Shown here: positions 34,232-42,749 of the stretch, piece by piece
Position numbering within the stretch: the first letter of the stretch is position 1
How the letters are laid out: each line of letters begins with the position of its first letter
Assembly (NCBI GenBank): GCA_900314595.1
Contig: OMVW01000005.1
Coordinates: 1 to 64,000, forward strand
Direction: 5' to 3'
DNA: 64,000 bases
Source: an uncultured Dialister sp.
GTDB taxonomy: Bacteria; Bacillota; Negativicutes; Veillonellales; Dialisteraceae
Position numbers and translations under genes: made by a program
Notes under the pieces: generated by a model
Databases searched by the model: none
Told to the model about the DNA's origin: nothing
The model's input: the letters and a program-made list of their open reading frames with translations, nothing else

Positions 34232-34280
34232 TTATACTCATTCTCGGGTTCATCGTTATTCTCATCAAAGTGAATAACGC

Positions 34281-34319
34281 AAAAACCATCCGTGAAAACC
34301 TTTCACGGATGGTCTTTTT
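34281..34319. terminator. Bidirectional terminator between gtrA-like and GT2 genes
   Basis: The 13-bp perfect stem ACCATCCGTGAAA/TTTCACGGATGGT has A and T runs outside. It serves two convergent genes. Confidence 0.92.
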
Positions 34320-34342
34320 ATTCATATAATAATCTTCCGCTA

Positions 34343-34366
34343 CCGAACAACGAATCACGAAGAACG
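34343..34366 (-). repeat. Heptanucleotide-period repeat, right arm of an inverted pair
   Basis: On the minus strand it reads CGTTCTTCGTGATTCGTTGT then TCGG. It lies 17 bases after the GT2 stop codon, in that gene's sense direction. Confidence 0.75.
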
Positions 34367-34383
34367 ACCAGCACCAGTGACTC

Positions 34384-35325
34384 CTACGATTTTCTGAGCA
34401 GTAAACGAATCATATTCATCTGTATTTCCAGATTTTTCCTGGCATTCTTGACTTCCGTGTCCAGTACGAGACCTATACCGAAAAAGACAAGAGCTGCCAT
34501 CATGAAGAAGCCGGAAGTGACGAGGGTCGGCATCTTTGGCACGAGACCGGTCACCATGTATTCATGGAATACAGGGATAAAGAGGATAATGGAAATGAGA
34601 GCCATCACCACGGCGCTGATAGAGAAAAAACGAAGGGGCCGGTAATCTTTATAGAGCATGAAAATGGTTTTCAGTACTTTGAAGCCGTCCCGGAATGTAT
34701 GAAGCTTGGAAACACTTCCATCAGGCCGGTCCCGGTAGGTCACGGGCACATTGGCAAGGAGCAGATTCTTGTCCAGGGCATGAATGGTCATTTCCGTTTC
34801 TATTTCAAAACCTTTAGAAAGAATGGGAAAAGTCTTCACGAACATGGGTGAAAAGGCACGGTAACCCGTCATGACATCCTTGATTTCATGGGCATTTTCT
34901 CCCCAGAACATATTGATAAAACGCCGTACCAGGACATTTCCTGAATTATGGAAAGGTCGCTTGTTCTCTTCGAAATAAGTAGAAGACAGCCGGTCCCCGA
35001 TGACCATGTCCGCCTTTCCTTCCAGCACCAGGTTCACCATGTCCCTGGCATATTCTGCCGGATACGTATCGTCCCCATCCACCATGACATAGCAGTCCGC
35101 ATCGATATCCCGGAACATGGAACGGATTACGTTGCCCTTCCCCTGACGGTATTCATGCCGCAGCACGGCCCCTGCCTTCATGGCAATATCTGCCGTGCCA
35201 TCAGTGGAATTATTGTCATAAACATATACCACCGCTTCCGGAAGGACTTTTTTAAAATCCTTTACCACTTTTTCTATTGTAAGCGCTTCATTCCAGCAGG
35301 GAACAAGCACGGCAATCCGGTCCAT
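34384..35325 (-). CDS. GT2 glycosyltransferase, GtrB/dolichyl-phosphate mannosyltransferase type
   Basis: It has 313 residues. The GT-A domain (1-220) starts 'IAVLVPCWNEALTIEKVV'; the metal site is 'MVDGDDTYPAE'; the acceptor-side motif is 'GYRAFS'. Two membrane helices (about 235-290) anchor it. Relatives transfer glucose or another hexose from a nucleotide sugar to undecaprenyl phosphate on the inner face. With the GtrA-like and ArnT-like genes just beside it, it probably makes the lipid-linked donor for them. Ribosome site GGAGG lies six bases upstream. Confidence 0.9.
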   Translation of the reverse strand: MDRIAVLVPCWNEALTIEKVVKDFKKVLPEAVVYVYDNNSTDGTADIAMKAGAVLRHEYRQGKGNVIRSMFRDIDADCYVMVDGDDTYPAEYARDMVNLVLEGKADMVIGDRLSSTYFEENKRPFHNSGNVLVRRFINMFWGENAHEIKDVMTGYRAFSPMFVKTFPILSKGFEIETEMTIHALDKNLLLANVPVTYRDRPDGSVSKLHTFRDGFKVLKTIFMLYKDYRPLRFFSISAVVMALISIILFIPVFHEYMVTGLVPKMPTLVTSGFFMMAALVFFGIGLVLDTEVKNARKNLEIQMNMIRLLLRKS

Positions 35326-35395
35326 GTTTTACCTCCATAAATATAGTTATTTCTATTGTACTCTATTTCAGAAAAATTGGAGACATCTGTACAAT

Positions 35396-35429
35396 AAAAA
35401 ACTGCCCCATTTCATGGAGCAGTTTTTAT
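35396..35429. terminator. Terminator of the TRAP operon
   Basis: The hairpin AAAAACTGC.CCAT/ATGG.GCAGTTTTT lies 16 bases after the TRAP permease stop. Confidence 0.88.
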
Positions 35430-35444
35430 TTGTAAAAAGATTGC

Positions 35445-37424
35445 TCAGGCTTCTGCGCCTTTTGCTTTCTTGGCTCTGAAGTACTGGAGAGCAAAGACGC
35501 CTGCCAGGATAGCAATACCGATGATATCGGTCAGGGTATGAGGATCGATCAGGCAGAGACCACCTGCCAGAAGGATAATTCGTTCAAGAGGATTGGCCTT
35601 CGAATAGAACTGGCCGATCATAGCCCCGGAAATACCGGTCATACCGATGAGGGCTGTAATGGTCGTAAAAGTAACACTGAAGAATGTGGCCCCGATACCG
35701 AGAATAGATGGTGACAGGACGAATACATACGGTATGATGAAAGCCGCGATGCCCAATTTCGATGCATTGACACCGGTCTTCAGCGGATCGCCGCCGGAAA
35801 TCGCGGAACCTGCATAGGCAGCCAGGGCTACCGGCGGGGTAATATCTGCGATAATGCCGAAGTAGAATACAAACATGTGAGCTGCGAGAATCGGCACACC
35901 CAGCTGAATGAGGGCCGGTGCTGCAATAGTGGAAGTGATGACATAGTTTGCAGTCGTCGGAACGCCCATGCCCAGAATGAGGGATGTCAACATGGTGCAG
36001 ATCAGAAGAAGCATGAAATTTCCGGCTGCCACGGTAACGAGGGCAGATGCCAGTTTCAGGCCTACACCGGTTTTCGTTACAATACCGATAATCATTCCGG
36101 CAGATGCGCAGGCAATGATAACACCTAGAGCGCCTCTTGCACCTTTGATAAGTCCATCAACGATATCCGGAATGCTCATGCGGGTATTTTTGCGGAGCAT
36201 AGCGGTAATGATGGAAATAAAGATACCTGCCAGAGCCGCTTTCATCGGGGTATAACCGGAAGCCAGAAGACCGATGATGGCAATCAGCGGAATGGCCAGA
36301 TGGCCTTCTTCTTTCATAATCTCGCCCCAGGGCGGAAGCTGGCTTCTCGGAGTACCTTTCAGGTTATTTTTCTTGGCTTCGAAGTGAACGCCCAGGAATA
36401 CGCCCAGGAAGTAAAGGATAGCCGGAACGACAGCTGCTTTAACGACTTCCATATAAGGAACGCCTACGAATTCAGCCATCAGGAAGGCTGCGGCGCCCAT
36501 GATTGGCGGCATCAGCTGACCGCCGGTAGATGCAGCTGCTTCTACGGCTCCGGCGAAATTCTTGTGATAACCAAGTTTCTTCATCATCGGAATGGTGAAA
36601 GAACCGGAACCTACTACGTTGGCTACAGAGGAACCGGAAATGGTTCCCTGGAGGGCGGAGGAAATAACGGCTACCTTTGCAGGACCACCGGAGGCCCAGC
36701 CTGCGATGGCATTTGCAATATCAATAAAGAACTTGCCAAGACCTGTTTTTTCAAGGTAGGCACCAAAGAGGATGAAGAGGAAAATAAATGTGGATGATAC
36801 GCCCAGAGGAATACCGAAAACGCCTTCTGTAGTAAAGAAGATATGGCCTACCATCTGGTTGATGGTAAGTCCTCTGTGTGCCAGAGGCCCCGGCATGTAA
36901 GGTCCAAGGAACCCATAAGCCAGGAAGCATAGAACTACGATAACAATCGGAAGGCCTACGATTCGGCGGGCAGCCTCCAAAACCATGATCATCCCGAGAG
37001 CCCCGATGAAAGCATCTGTCGGTGTAACAGTACCGGCACGAAGGATAAGTGCCTGGTAATTGACCAGGATGTAAATCGGCGGGATCATGGCCAGAATGGC
37101 AAGTACCACATCAAGAGGATTGAACCGACCGTTTTTAATCCAGGATTTCTTTGTCGGACAAAGCAGGAAAACCAGGCAGATGCCGAAAGAAAGATGGATG
37201 CAACGCTGGATCATGGCGTCTCTCGCGCCAAAGATACCGGTATAAATCTGAAAGAGAGAAAAGCAGATACAGATAATGGAAATAATGGTTCCACAGATAC
37301 CTGTATAATCCGCCGTATTTGATTCCTTATCGAGAGCCTTTAATTTGGCCTGCAGTTCCTCGCTGAGCTCTCCCTCAGCCGGCGGGGTACCTGCGGCAGT
37401 CTCTTTTTTCTCTAAATCTGCCAA
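35445..37424 (-). CDS. TAXI-type TRAP transporter fused 4TM/12TM permease
   Basis: It is a sodium-driven secondary transporter in which the small (DctQ-like) and large (DctM-like) subunits are one chain of about 660 residues with some 16-18 helices. Fusion is normal for TAXI systems. Recognisable stretches are 'GSGSFTIPMMKKLGY', 'EAAASTGGQLMPPIMGAAAFLM' in pieces, and 'MGVPTTANYVITS'. The chosen start is TTG 37424, eight bases after AGGAG and just past the DUF1850 stop; a GTG at 37460 would overlap that gene by 31 bases. Its binding protein is encoded at 38028. Substrates in this class are often glutamate or other C4-C5 acids; none is certain here. Confidence 0.93.
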   Translation of the reverse strand: MADLEKKETAAGTPPAEGELSEELQAKLKALDKESNTADYTGICGTIISIICICFSLFQIYTGIFGARDAMIQRCIHLSFGICLVFLLCPTKKSWIKNGRFNPLDVVLAILAMIPPIYILVNYQALILRAGTVTPTDAFIGALGMIMVLEAARRIVGLPIVIVVLCFLAYGFLGPYMPGPLAHRGLTINQMVGHIFFTTEGVFGIPLGVSSTFIFLFILFGAYLEKTGLGKFFIDIANAIAGWASGGPAKVAVISSALQGTISGSSVANVVGSGSFTIPMMKKLGYHKNFAGAVEAAASTGGQLMPPIMGAAAFLMAEFVGVPYMEVVKAAVVPAILYFLGVFLGVHFEAKKNNLKGTPRSQLPPWGEIMKEEGHLAIPLIAIIGLLASGYTPMKAALAGIFISIITAMLRKNTRMSIPDIVDGLIKGARGALGVIIACASAGMIIGIVTKTGVGLKLASALVTVAAGNFMLLLICTMLTSLILGMGVPTTANYVITSTIAAPALIQLGVPILAAHMFVFYFGIIADITPPVALAAYAGSAISGGDPLKTGVNASKLGIAAFIIPYVFVLSPSILGIGATFFSVTFTTITALIGMTGISGAMIGQFYSKANPLERIILLAGGLCLIDPHTLTDIIGIAILAGVFALQYFRAKKAKGAEA

Positions 37425-37429
37425 TGTAA

Positions 37430-37954
37430 TCAACTCCTGATTTCTTTTTTCATGTACCACCCTTTATACAGTGGTGCTACATACAGCTTTAATTCCTTTC
37501 CCAGCGGGACAAGCTCGTCGAGATTGTAATCCGTATCTCCTACGGTCAGTACGCCATGATTGGTGACTCCGTTTCGGATAGAAAGTTCCGGATATCTCCG
37601 GTTGATGTCTTCCAGAATGAACCAGCCGTTTTCTTCCCTGAACTTACCTTCGTCAGCCGAGAAAGGCAGCCCCACCCCCATAGATTGATACTTGGTGGAT
37701 TTAAGAACAAAACCATCTGTAATCTTGTTGACTTCAAGATATTCGTAAATCATCGTCTTCTGGACGGAATGGTGATACGTGAGGGTGACCGGGGTACCCG
37801 ATTCCACCCGCTGCCTCAACACGAATCCATCTGCCGTCTGCCCGAATACGTAGGGCATGCGGATCCAGTATCCGCCTACCGCCACGATCAGGCATATGAT
37901 GATTCCGAAAACAATCATCACTGTTTCAAGTTTCCCGTTTTTTTGTTTTCTCAT
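37430..37954 (-). CDS. DUF1850 protein, partner of TAXI-TRAP transporters
   Basis: It has 174 residues: one N-terminal membrane helix ('VMIVFGIIICLIVAVGGYWI') and a beta-rich outer domain with the DUF1850 features 'VTLTYHHSVQKTMIYEYLEV' in pieces ('TYHHSVQK') and 'GLPF'. DUF1850 genes commonly sit between the TAXI binding protein and the permease, as here, but their role is unknown. ATG 37954 is chosen although the only good ribosome site is separated from it by a perfect hairpin; a TTG-start form (38002) would swallow that site. Confidence 0.82.
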   Translation of the reverse strand: MRKQKNGKLETVMIVFGIIICLIVAVGGYWIRMPYVFGQTADGFVLRQRVESGTPVTLTYHHSVQKTMIYEYLEVNKITDGFVLKSTKYQSMGVGLPFSADEGKFREENGWFILEDINRRYPELSIRNGVTNHGVLTVGDTDYNLDELVPLGKELKLYVAPLYKGWYMKKEIRS

Positions 37955-37993
37955 GAAAGCGAGAACGGACCAACAGGTCCGTTCTCCCTCCTT
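37955..37993 (-). promoter_or_regulatory. Ribosome site, hairpin and start arrangement of the DUF1850 gene
   Basis: On the minus strand AAGGAGGG (37993-37986) runs directly into an 11-bp perfect hairpin, GAGAACGGACC-TGTT-GGTCCGTTCTC (37986-37961). Then come six bases and ATG. If the hairpin forms, AAGGAGG is brought to normal distance from the ATG. It could also slow or stop polymerase, lowering permease output relative to the binding protein. Confidence 0.65.
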
Positions 37994-38027
37994 TCTATAC
38001 AAGGTTGGATCCTGTCAGGATTCTTCC

Positions 38028-39011
38028 TTATTTTGCCTTCAGGTACTTTTCTGCGCCTGCGTTCATCTTGATGGACATGCCTTCGAGGGCGGTATCCTTC
38101 GTGATGTACTTGCCTACGGCATGAGCAGCTTTCATACGATCCAGGTGTTCATAGATGGCTTTTGCAATCTGGCCGCCCAGGTCATCGCTCAGTTTATCAG
38201 TACCAACGATGATGCACTTTACCGCTACAGTCTTAACGTCTGCATCCTGTCCGGGGTAGGTTCCCTTCGGAATGGTCATCTTGGTGTAGTACGGATATTT
38301 CTTCATCAGGGTATCGATGGTCTTTTCATCCAGGTTTACGATAGCTGCAGATCTGTTGGCGGCAAGGTCCTGAATGGCTGCGGTCGGATAGCCTGCTACG
38401 ACTACGCCTACATCTACGTTGCCATCCTTCAGGGCATCGGCTGCTTCACCGAAGGAGAGGTACTGTACATCGATATCGTTATAGGTGATGCCGTTAGCTT
38501 CAAGAATCTGACGGCAGTTTGCTTCAGCGCCGGAACCGGATGCGCCAACTGCGACCTTCTTGCCCTTCAGGTCTGCAATGGTCTTGATTCCTTTATCCTG
38601 GGTGGTTACGAACTGAATGGTTTCCGGATAGAGGGCAGCAATACCGCGGAGGCTGTCTACTTTGTTATCCTTGAACATTTCCTTGCCATTTGCTGCATAG
38701 TAGGAAATATCGTTCTGGATAAATGCCAGGTCTACTGAGCCATCCTTCAGCATATTGACGTTTGCTACAGATGCGCCGGTGGACTGGGCAGATGCATTCA
38801 TACCCTTAATATTCTGGTTCAGCAGTTCTGCCAGAGCACCGCCCAGCGGATAATAGGTGCCTGCAGTACCGCCAGTCGCGATATTCAGGAACTGTTTTCC
38901 ACCGCCTGCAGAGCCGCTGGAAGCGCCACCGCCGCCGCAGCCTGCAAGAAGAGCTGTACCAGCCAGGCAGAATGCACCGGCTACCATCAGTTTTTTCAAT
39001 GCCTTTTTCAT
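38028..39011 (-). CDS. TAXI family TRAP solute-binding lipoprotein
   Basis: It has 327 residues: signal peptide with lipobox 'LLAGCG' followed by a Gly/Ser linker, then the TAXI core starting 'FLNIATGGTAGTYYPLGGALAELL' in pieces ('IATGGTAGTYYPLGG'). 'GKKVAVGASGSGAE' is the typical lobe-2 loop. It delivers its ligand to the fused permease downstream. It starts at 39011, seven bases after GGAGGA; the longer frame to 39092 lacks a ribosome site. First gene of the three-gene TRAP operon. Confidence 0.94.
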   Translation of the reverse strand: MKKALKKLMVAGAFCLAGTALLAGCGGGGASSGSAGGGKQFLNIATGGTAGTYYPLGGALAELLNQNIKGMNASAQSTGASVANVNMLKDGSVDLAFIQNDISYYAANGKEMFKDNKVDSLRGIAALYPETIQFVTTQDKGIKTIADLKGKKVAVGASGSGAEANCRQILEANGITYNDIDVQYLSFGEAADALKDGNVDVGVVVAGYPTAAIQDLAANRSAAIVNLDEKTIDTLMKKYPYYTKMTIPKGTYPGQDADVKTVAVKCIIVGTDKLSDDLGGQIAKAIYEHLDRMKAAHAVGKYITKDTALEGMSIKMNAGAEKYLKAK

Positions 39012-39110
39012 AATACTGTCCTCCTTAAATACCCTCTTGGAAAACGAAAGCCTTCTTCCCTCCTGAAAAATAGTGAATTCCGGGGCTTTCAAAAATTCAT
39101 AGAGTGAAAT

Positions 39111-39160
39111 AAAAAAGCAGCTTGGCGCACAGAATCACTCTGCACAAGCTGCAAGCTGCT
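39111..39160 (-). terminator. Terminator of the HNH-like/dcd operon
   Basis: On the minus strand CAGCTTG...CAAGCTG with an inner TGCAGA/TTCTGTG pairing is followed by six T residues, 33 bases after the dcd stop. Confidence 0.8.
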
Positions 39161-39192
39161 TCGCTCTATGTTATAAAGTTATTATTATAATA

Positions 39193-39714
39193 CTACTTTT
39201 CGAAATCTTTGTAAAGAAGGCTGGGCTGAATTCCTTTATTATTCTGATACTTTCCACCGTTATAACTATCTGCTTCACCAAGAACCGTGTGGAAATAAAT
39301 CTGGCAGATTTCAACGCCCGCATAAATGCGGATCGGCTGCACGCAGAACATCTCCAGTGTCCAGTACCCTGCAAAGCCCACATCGCCAAATCCTGCAGTC
39401 ACATGAATGAAAAGACCGAGGCGTCCGATGGAAGACCGGCCCTCCAGCATGGGGACAAAGCATTTCGTCTTTGTATATTCATGAGTACGGCCAAGATAAA
39501 GCTTGTTCGGCTCCAGCACGATTCCCTCTTCCGGAATATGAATCATATGCCCCAGATTCGGTTTTTTCATATCCAGCTCATGATTGTCGTAGACCATGAG
39601 TTCATCAGCCAGAGTCAGATTATAACTGTTCGGATTGACTTTCTTCGGATCAAAGGGATTGATAACGATTTCCTGTCCCATGTGACGAACTATTTCTCTG
39701 CCGGATAAAATCAT
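39193..39714 (-). CDS. dcd: dCTP deaminase
   Basis: It turns dCTP into dUTP, the precursor of dTTP synthesis. It has 173 residues. The core 'EGRSSIGRLGLFIHVTAGFGD' in pieces ('GRSSIGRLG', 'HVTAGFGDVGF') holds the catalytic Ser-Ser-Arg and Glu-containing loops; 'NPNSYNLTL' is the N-terminal signature. Its ATG overlaps the stop of the HNH-like gene (ATGA). A form that also cuts dUTP cannot be excluded. Confidence 0.94.
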   Translation of the reverse strand: MILSGREIVRHMGQEIVINPFDPKKVNPNSYNLTLADELMVYDNHELDMKKPNLGHMIHIPEEGIVLEPNKLYLGRTHEYTKTKCFVPMLEGRSSIGRLGLFIHVTAGFGDVGFAGYWTLEMFCVQPIRIYAGVEICQIYFHTVLGEADSYNGGKYQNNKGIQPSLLYKDFEK

Positions 39715-40646
39715 TTGAATTTCCTCGCTTCCTCATTGAAAATTTTACGATGAGCCGACATGCGACGCCGGATGAAAGAGCTTTTTGCCTTTTCTCCGTC
39801 GTTCAGGTTAAAAAGCTTTCTTTCTTCTTCACTGAGCTTCCCGGAAATAAGAAGTTCTCCCCGATCATTAAAAGAAATAAGATGCGCCGAGAAAAGAGTA
39901 CCATGAGTGGGACAGAAAAGAAGTCCCTTCGTTTCACGCTCCCCATCACCATAGGGATAAGCTTTCAGGAGGGAAATACGCTTTGCTCCGCAGAGGAAGC
40001 AGCAGGGACTCTCCCCAAGAGATTTTCTCTGGAAATAATCATCCTCATCGAGCACTTTACGGATGCGGCTCACCGTGCTCTGAGAAGATTTTGAAAAAAG
40101 ATTGCCCTCTTCGCCGGAAGCCGATTCATCTTCATCAAGAATCCTGCGCAGCTTCTGCTTCTCATGACCTTTTGCCTCCCGGATTTCCCTGAATGCCTCC
40201 ACCGCTTCCGGTTTCAGAATCCAGAAATAAGTACCATCTTCGCCCTCTGCTCCATCAAATACGTATTCCCAGGGCGGCCTTTTTTCGTCTTTTTCTTCAG
40301 GAATGGATTCAGCATCAGAAGGGCCATCCTCTTTCAGCATAAGTAAAGGCTGTGCCTCTCCTTTTCGTTTTTTTGACGGTTTGTCTTCGTACAGCGGCAG
40401 CTGGCCTTTTTCCACCAGATCCTTGATTTTGCCGCCGGCCCAGCCCACACCTGCATTAAGAGCACGATACTCCATGTGAAGAGCTCCGGCAATGTTTTTA
40501 CCATTATCCATGTAATCAGCCGAATCATACAAGCGTTCAAAAATTTCCATCATCAGGTGGCTCATGACTGAGGTATCTCCCATGAGCATGAGCCAGCCTT
40601 CCGTGGTAATCATATCCCACCGCTTCAGGCCTTTTCTCCTGGCCAT
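39711..40646 (-). CDS. HNH-like zinc-finger protein, probably catalytically degenerate
   Basis: It has 311 residues. The N-terminal part (10-80) is helical and lacks a known match. A charged low-complexity middle follows (about 85-205). The C-terminal part reads like an HNH_2-type nuclease domain: 'CCFLCGAKRISLLKAYPYG' and 'GLLFCPTHGTLFSAHLISF', where related nucleases have CxxC...'EAAHI' and 'CxxHHxLFDxGLISF'. The first catalytic His (AHI) is Tyr here (AYP) and the HH pair is HG, so it may bind DNA without cutting. It is co-translated with dcd. Function unknown. Confidence 0.6.
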   Translation of the reverse strand: MARRKGLKRWDMITTEGWLMLMGDTSVMSHLMMEIFERLYDSADYMDNGKNIAGALHMEYRALNAGVGWAGGKIKDLVEKGQLPLYEDKPSKKRKGEAQPLLMLKEDGPSDAESIPEEKDEKRPPWEYVFDGAEGEDGTYFWILKPEAVEAFREIREAKGHEKQKLRRILDEDESASGEEGNLFSKSSQSTVSRIRKVLDEDDYFQRKSLGESPCCFLCGAKRISLLKAYPYGDGERETKGLLFCPTHGTLFSAHLISFNDRGELLISGKLSEEERKLFNLNDGEKAKSSFIRRRMSAHRKIFNEEARKFK

Positions 40647-40689
40647 CCCTTCACCGCCTTCCATTAGTAAACAAAATACTATTATTGTT

Positions 40690-40698
40690 ATTATACCA
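40690..40698 (-). promoter_or_regulatory. Extended -10 promoter of the HNH-like/dcd operon
   Basis: TGGTATAAT on the minus strand is a perfect extended -10 element. The -35 region is weak, as is usual with extended -10 promoters. Confidence 0.6.
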
Positions 40699-40814
40699 GT
40701 TTCAGATAGGAATGGAAAAAATTTTTATAAAATACATGCCCCCGCCATGTACAGGAAAGGCTGGTTCAGCGGAAAAGCGGCACTCACCCCGGCAATTCGC
40801 AAAAACCTGCACAT

Positions 40815-40851
40815 CAAAAACCGCAAAAGAGCATCTGCTCTTTTGCGGTTC
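40815..40851 (-). terminator. Terminator of prfC
   Basis: A 15-bp perfect stem, AACCGCAAAAGAGCA with its complement, is followed on the minus strand by TTTTTGATG. Confidence 0.9.
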
Positions 40852-40927
40852 AATTTGTGTTATTTATATAAAGGAATCATAACGTGAAGATAGCAATCAT
40901 TATGTCTTAAAGACCGATCTACCTCAT

Positions 40928-42535
40928 TCAGTTCCCTTCCAGTTCAGCTACGCCAAGAGGCGGGCTTTCCAGAAATTTAACTTTCGGGTTGCGCTGTGCC
41001 AGCCACCCTGCCTGCCATGCATTGGGGAGAAGATATACCGGACGTTGACGGCGGTCATAAACTACCATGGCATTATCGATACCCACCAGTTCATCCGGCG
41101 GAATGTCTCCTTCGGTCCAACGGGCTGCCGTATAGCCCAGAGGTTCCAGATTCACCTGTACATTATATTCATTTTCCAGACGATATTTCATGACTTCAAA
41201 CTGCAGCTGGCCAACGGCACCGATGATAAAGGATTCCATAACATAAGGCTGCTTATACACCTGAATGGCCCCTTCCTGAGCCAGCTGGGTAACGCCATTC
41301 AGGAACTGTTTTCTCTTCATGGAGCTTACCGGGGAAAGCCGGGCAAAAAGTTCCGGCGGGAACACGGGGAAATCAATGAAAGTGACAGGATGCTTCTTTT
41401 CGCACACCGTATCTCCTACGCCCAGCTCACCGGTATCAAAAACGCCAATGATATCGCCGGGATACGCTTTTTCCACTACCTGCCGTTCTGTCGCAAGGAA
41501 CTGCTGAGGCTGGGAAAGTCGAATCATTTTCCCGCTCTGCCGGTGAAGAACAGAGACTCCTTTTTCAAAGAGACCGGAGCAGATACGCATGAATGCTACA
41601 CGATCATGATGTTTCGGGTCCATATTGGCCTGAATTTTGAAAACAAAAGCAGAGAAGGAAGGATCCTCCGGATCGATGGTTCCTTCCAGAGTCTTTCGGG
41701 GTTCCGGCGGCGGAGCAAGCTCCAGATATTTTTCAAGGAACGGCTGGACGCCGAAGTTCGTCATGGCAGAGCCAAAGAACATAGGCGTCAGTTCACCTCT
41801 TGCCACTTTATCTGCATCAAAGGGATCTCCCGCTTCATCAAGGAGTTCAAGATCTTCCTTAAGCGTTTCCAGAGCTTCCGGATCCACATGAGATATAATG
41901 GCCTCATCATCCATCTTTCCGGAAATGGTTTCCAGCTTCTTTACACCATGGGCATTATCCTTGATGAAAAGATGACACATTTCCGTTTCCCGATCATAAA
42001 TACCGGTGTAATCGCCATTGACCCCGATAGGCCAGTTCATGGGGCAGGAACGGATGCCAAGCACATCTTCGATATCTGCCATGAGGTCAAAAGGATTCTT
42101 GCCGAAATGATCGATTTTATTGACAAAGGTGAAAATCGGGATGCCCCGGTCTGAGCAGACTTTGAATAGCTTCTTCGTCTGCGCTTCCACGCCTTTGGCC
42201 ACATCGATGACCATAACTGCAGAATCCACAGCCATAAGGGTACGGTAAGTATCTTCCGAGAAATCCGCATGGCCGGGGGTATCCAGGATATTGATGCGGC
42301 ATCCCTGGTAATCAAACTGCAAAACAGAGCTTGTAACGGAAATACCACGCTGCTTTTCAATTTCCATCCAGTCGGAAACCGCATAGCGGGCAGTCTTTCT
42401 GGCCTTTACGGATCCTGCCAGATGAATGGCGCCTCCGTAAAGGAGGAGTTTTTCTGTAAGCGTCGTCTTGCCGGCATCCGGGTGGGAAATGATGGCAAAG
42501 GTACGGCGTCTCTTGATTTCTTCCTGATCAGTCAT
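40928..42535 (-). CDS. prfC: Peptide chain release factor 3
   Basis: This GTPase removes RF1/RF2 from the ribosome after peptide release. It has 535 residues. G1 is 'SHPDAGKTTLTEKLL', the switch region 'EKQRGISVTSSV', G3 'DTPGHADFSEDTYRTL', and G4 'NKIDHFG'. The RF3 form of the first motif and the C-terminal domain ('GAVGQLQFEVMKYRLENEYNV' in pieces) separate it from EF-G and TetM. It is a single gene with terminator. Confidence 0.96.
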   Translation of the reverse strand: MTDQEEIKRRRTFAIISHPDAGKTTLTEKLLLYGGAIHLAGSVKARKTARYAVSDWMEIEKQRGISVTSSVLQFDYQGCRINILDTPGHADFSEDTYRTLMAVDSAVMVIDVAKGVEAQTKKLFKVCSDRGIPIFTFVNKIDHFGKNPFDLMADIEDVLGIRSCPMNWPIGVNGDYTGIYDRETEMCHLFIKDNAHGVKKLETISGKMDDEAIISHVDPEALETLKEDLELLDEAGDPFDADKVARGELTPMFFGSAMTNFGVQPFLEKYLELAPPPEPRKTLEGTIDPEDPSFSAFVFKIQANMDPKHHDRVAFMRICSGLFEKGVSVLHRQSGKMIRLSQPQQFLATERQVVEKAYPGDIIGVFDTGELGVGDTVCEKKHPVTFIDFPVFPPELFARLSPVSSMKRKQFLNGVTQLAQEGAIQVYKQPYVMESFIIGAVGQLQFEVMKYRLENEYNVQVNLEPLGYTAARWTEGDIPPDELVGIDNAMVVYDRRQRPVYLLPNAWQAGWLAQRNPKVKFLESPPLGVAELEGN

Positions 42536-42629
42536 GATTCACCTCATGTAAAACATAATAAGCCTTTATATTATACAACATATAGGGGATTATGGATAGA
42601 GTCACTTTAGCCGGGACCGGGGGAAGAAT

Positions 42630-42673
42630 CGTTCTTCGTTATTCGATGTTCGTTCTTCGTTGTTCGTGATTTG
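42630..42673 (+). repeat. Heptanucleotide-period repeat (TTCTTCG type), six units
   Basis: It reads TTCTTCG, TTATTCG, ATGTTCG, TTCTTCG, TTGTTCG, TGATTTG in exact 7-base steps. It lies between prfC and the dehydrogenase gene. Confidence 0.75.
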
Positions 42674-42704
42674 TAAATTTGATTTCTGCAAAATCGGATT
42701 GCAC

Positions 42705-42740
42705 ACAAAAAAGCTGCCCCATGGCAGGACAGCTTTTTTA
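42705..42740 (-). terminator. Terminator of the dehydrogenase gene
   Basis: The hairpin AAAAAAGCTG.../CAGCTTTTTT, ten bases after the stop codon, has a T run on the minus strand. Confidence 0.88.
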
Positions 42741-42749
42741 TTTCTAAAA

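Noticed and set aside
38003..38027. TTG start at 38002 for the DUF1850 protein
   Set aside because: It would place the only strong ribosome site and the hairpin inside the coding region, and add a tail not expected before the membrane helix.
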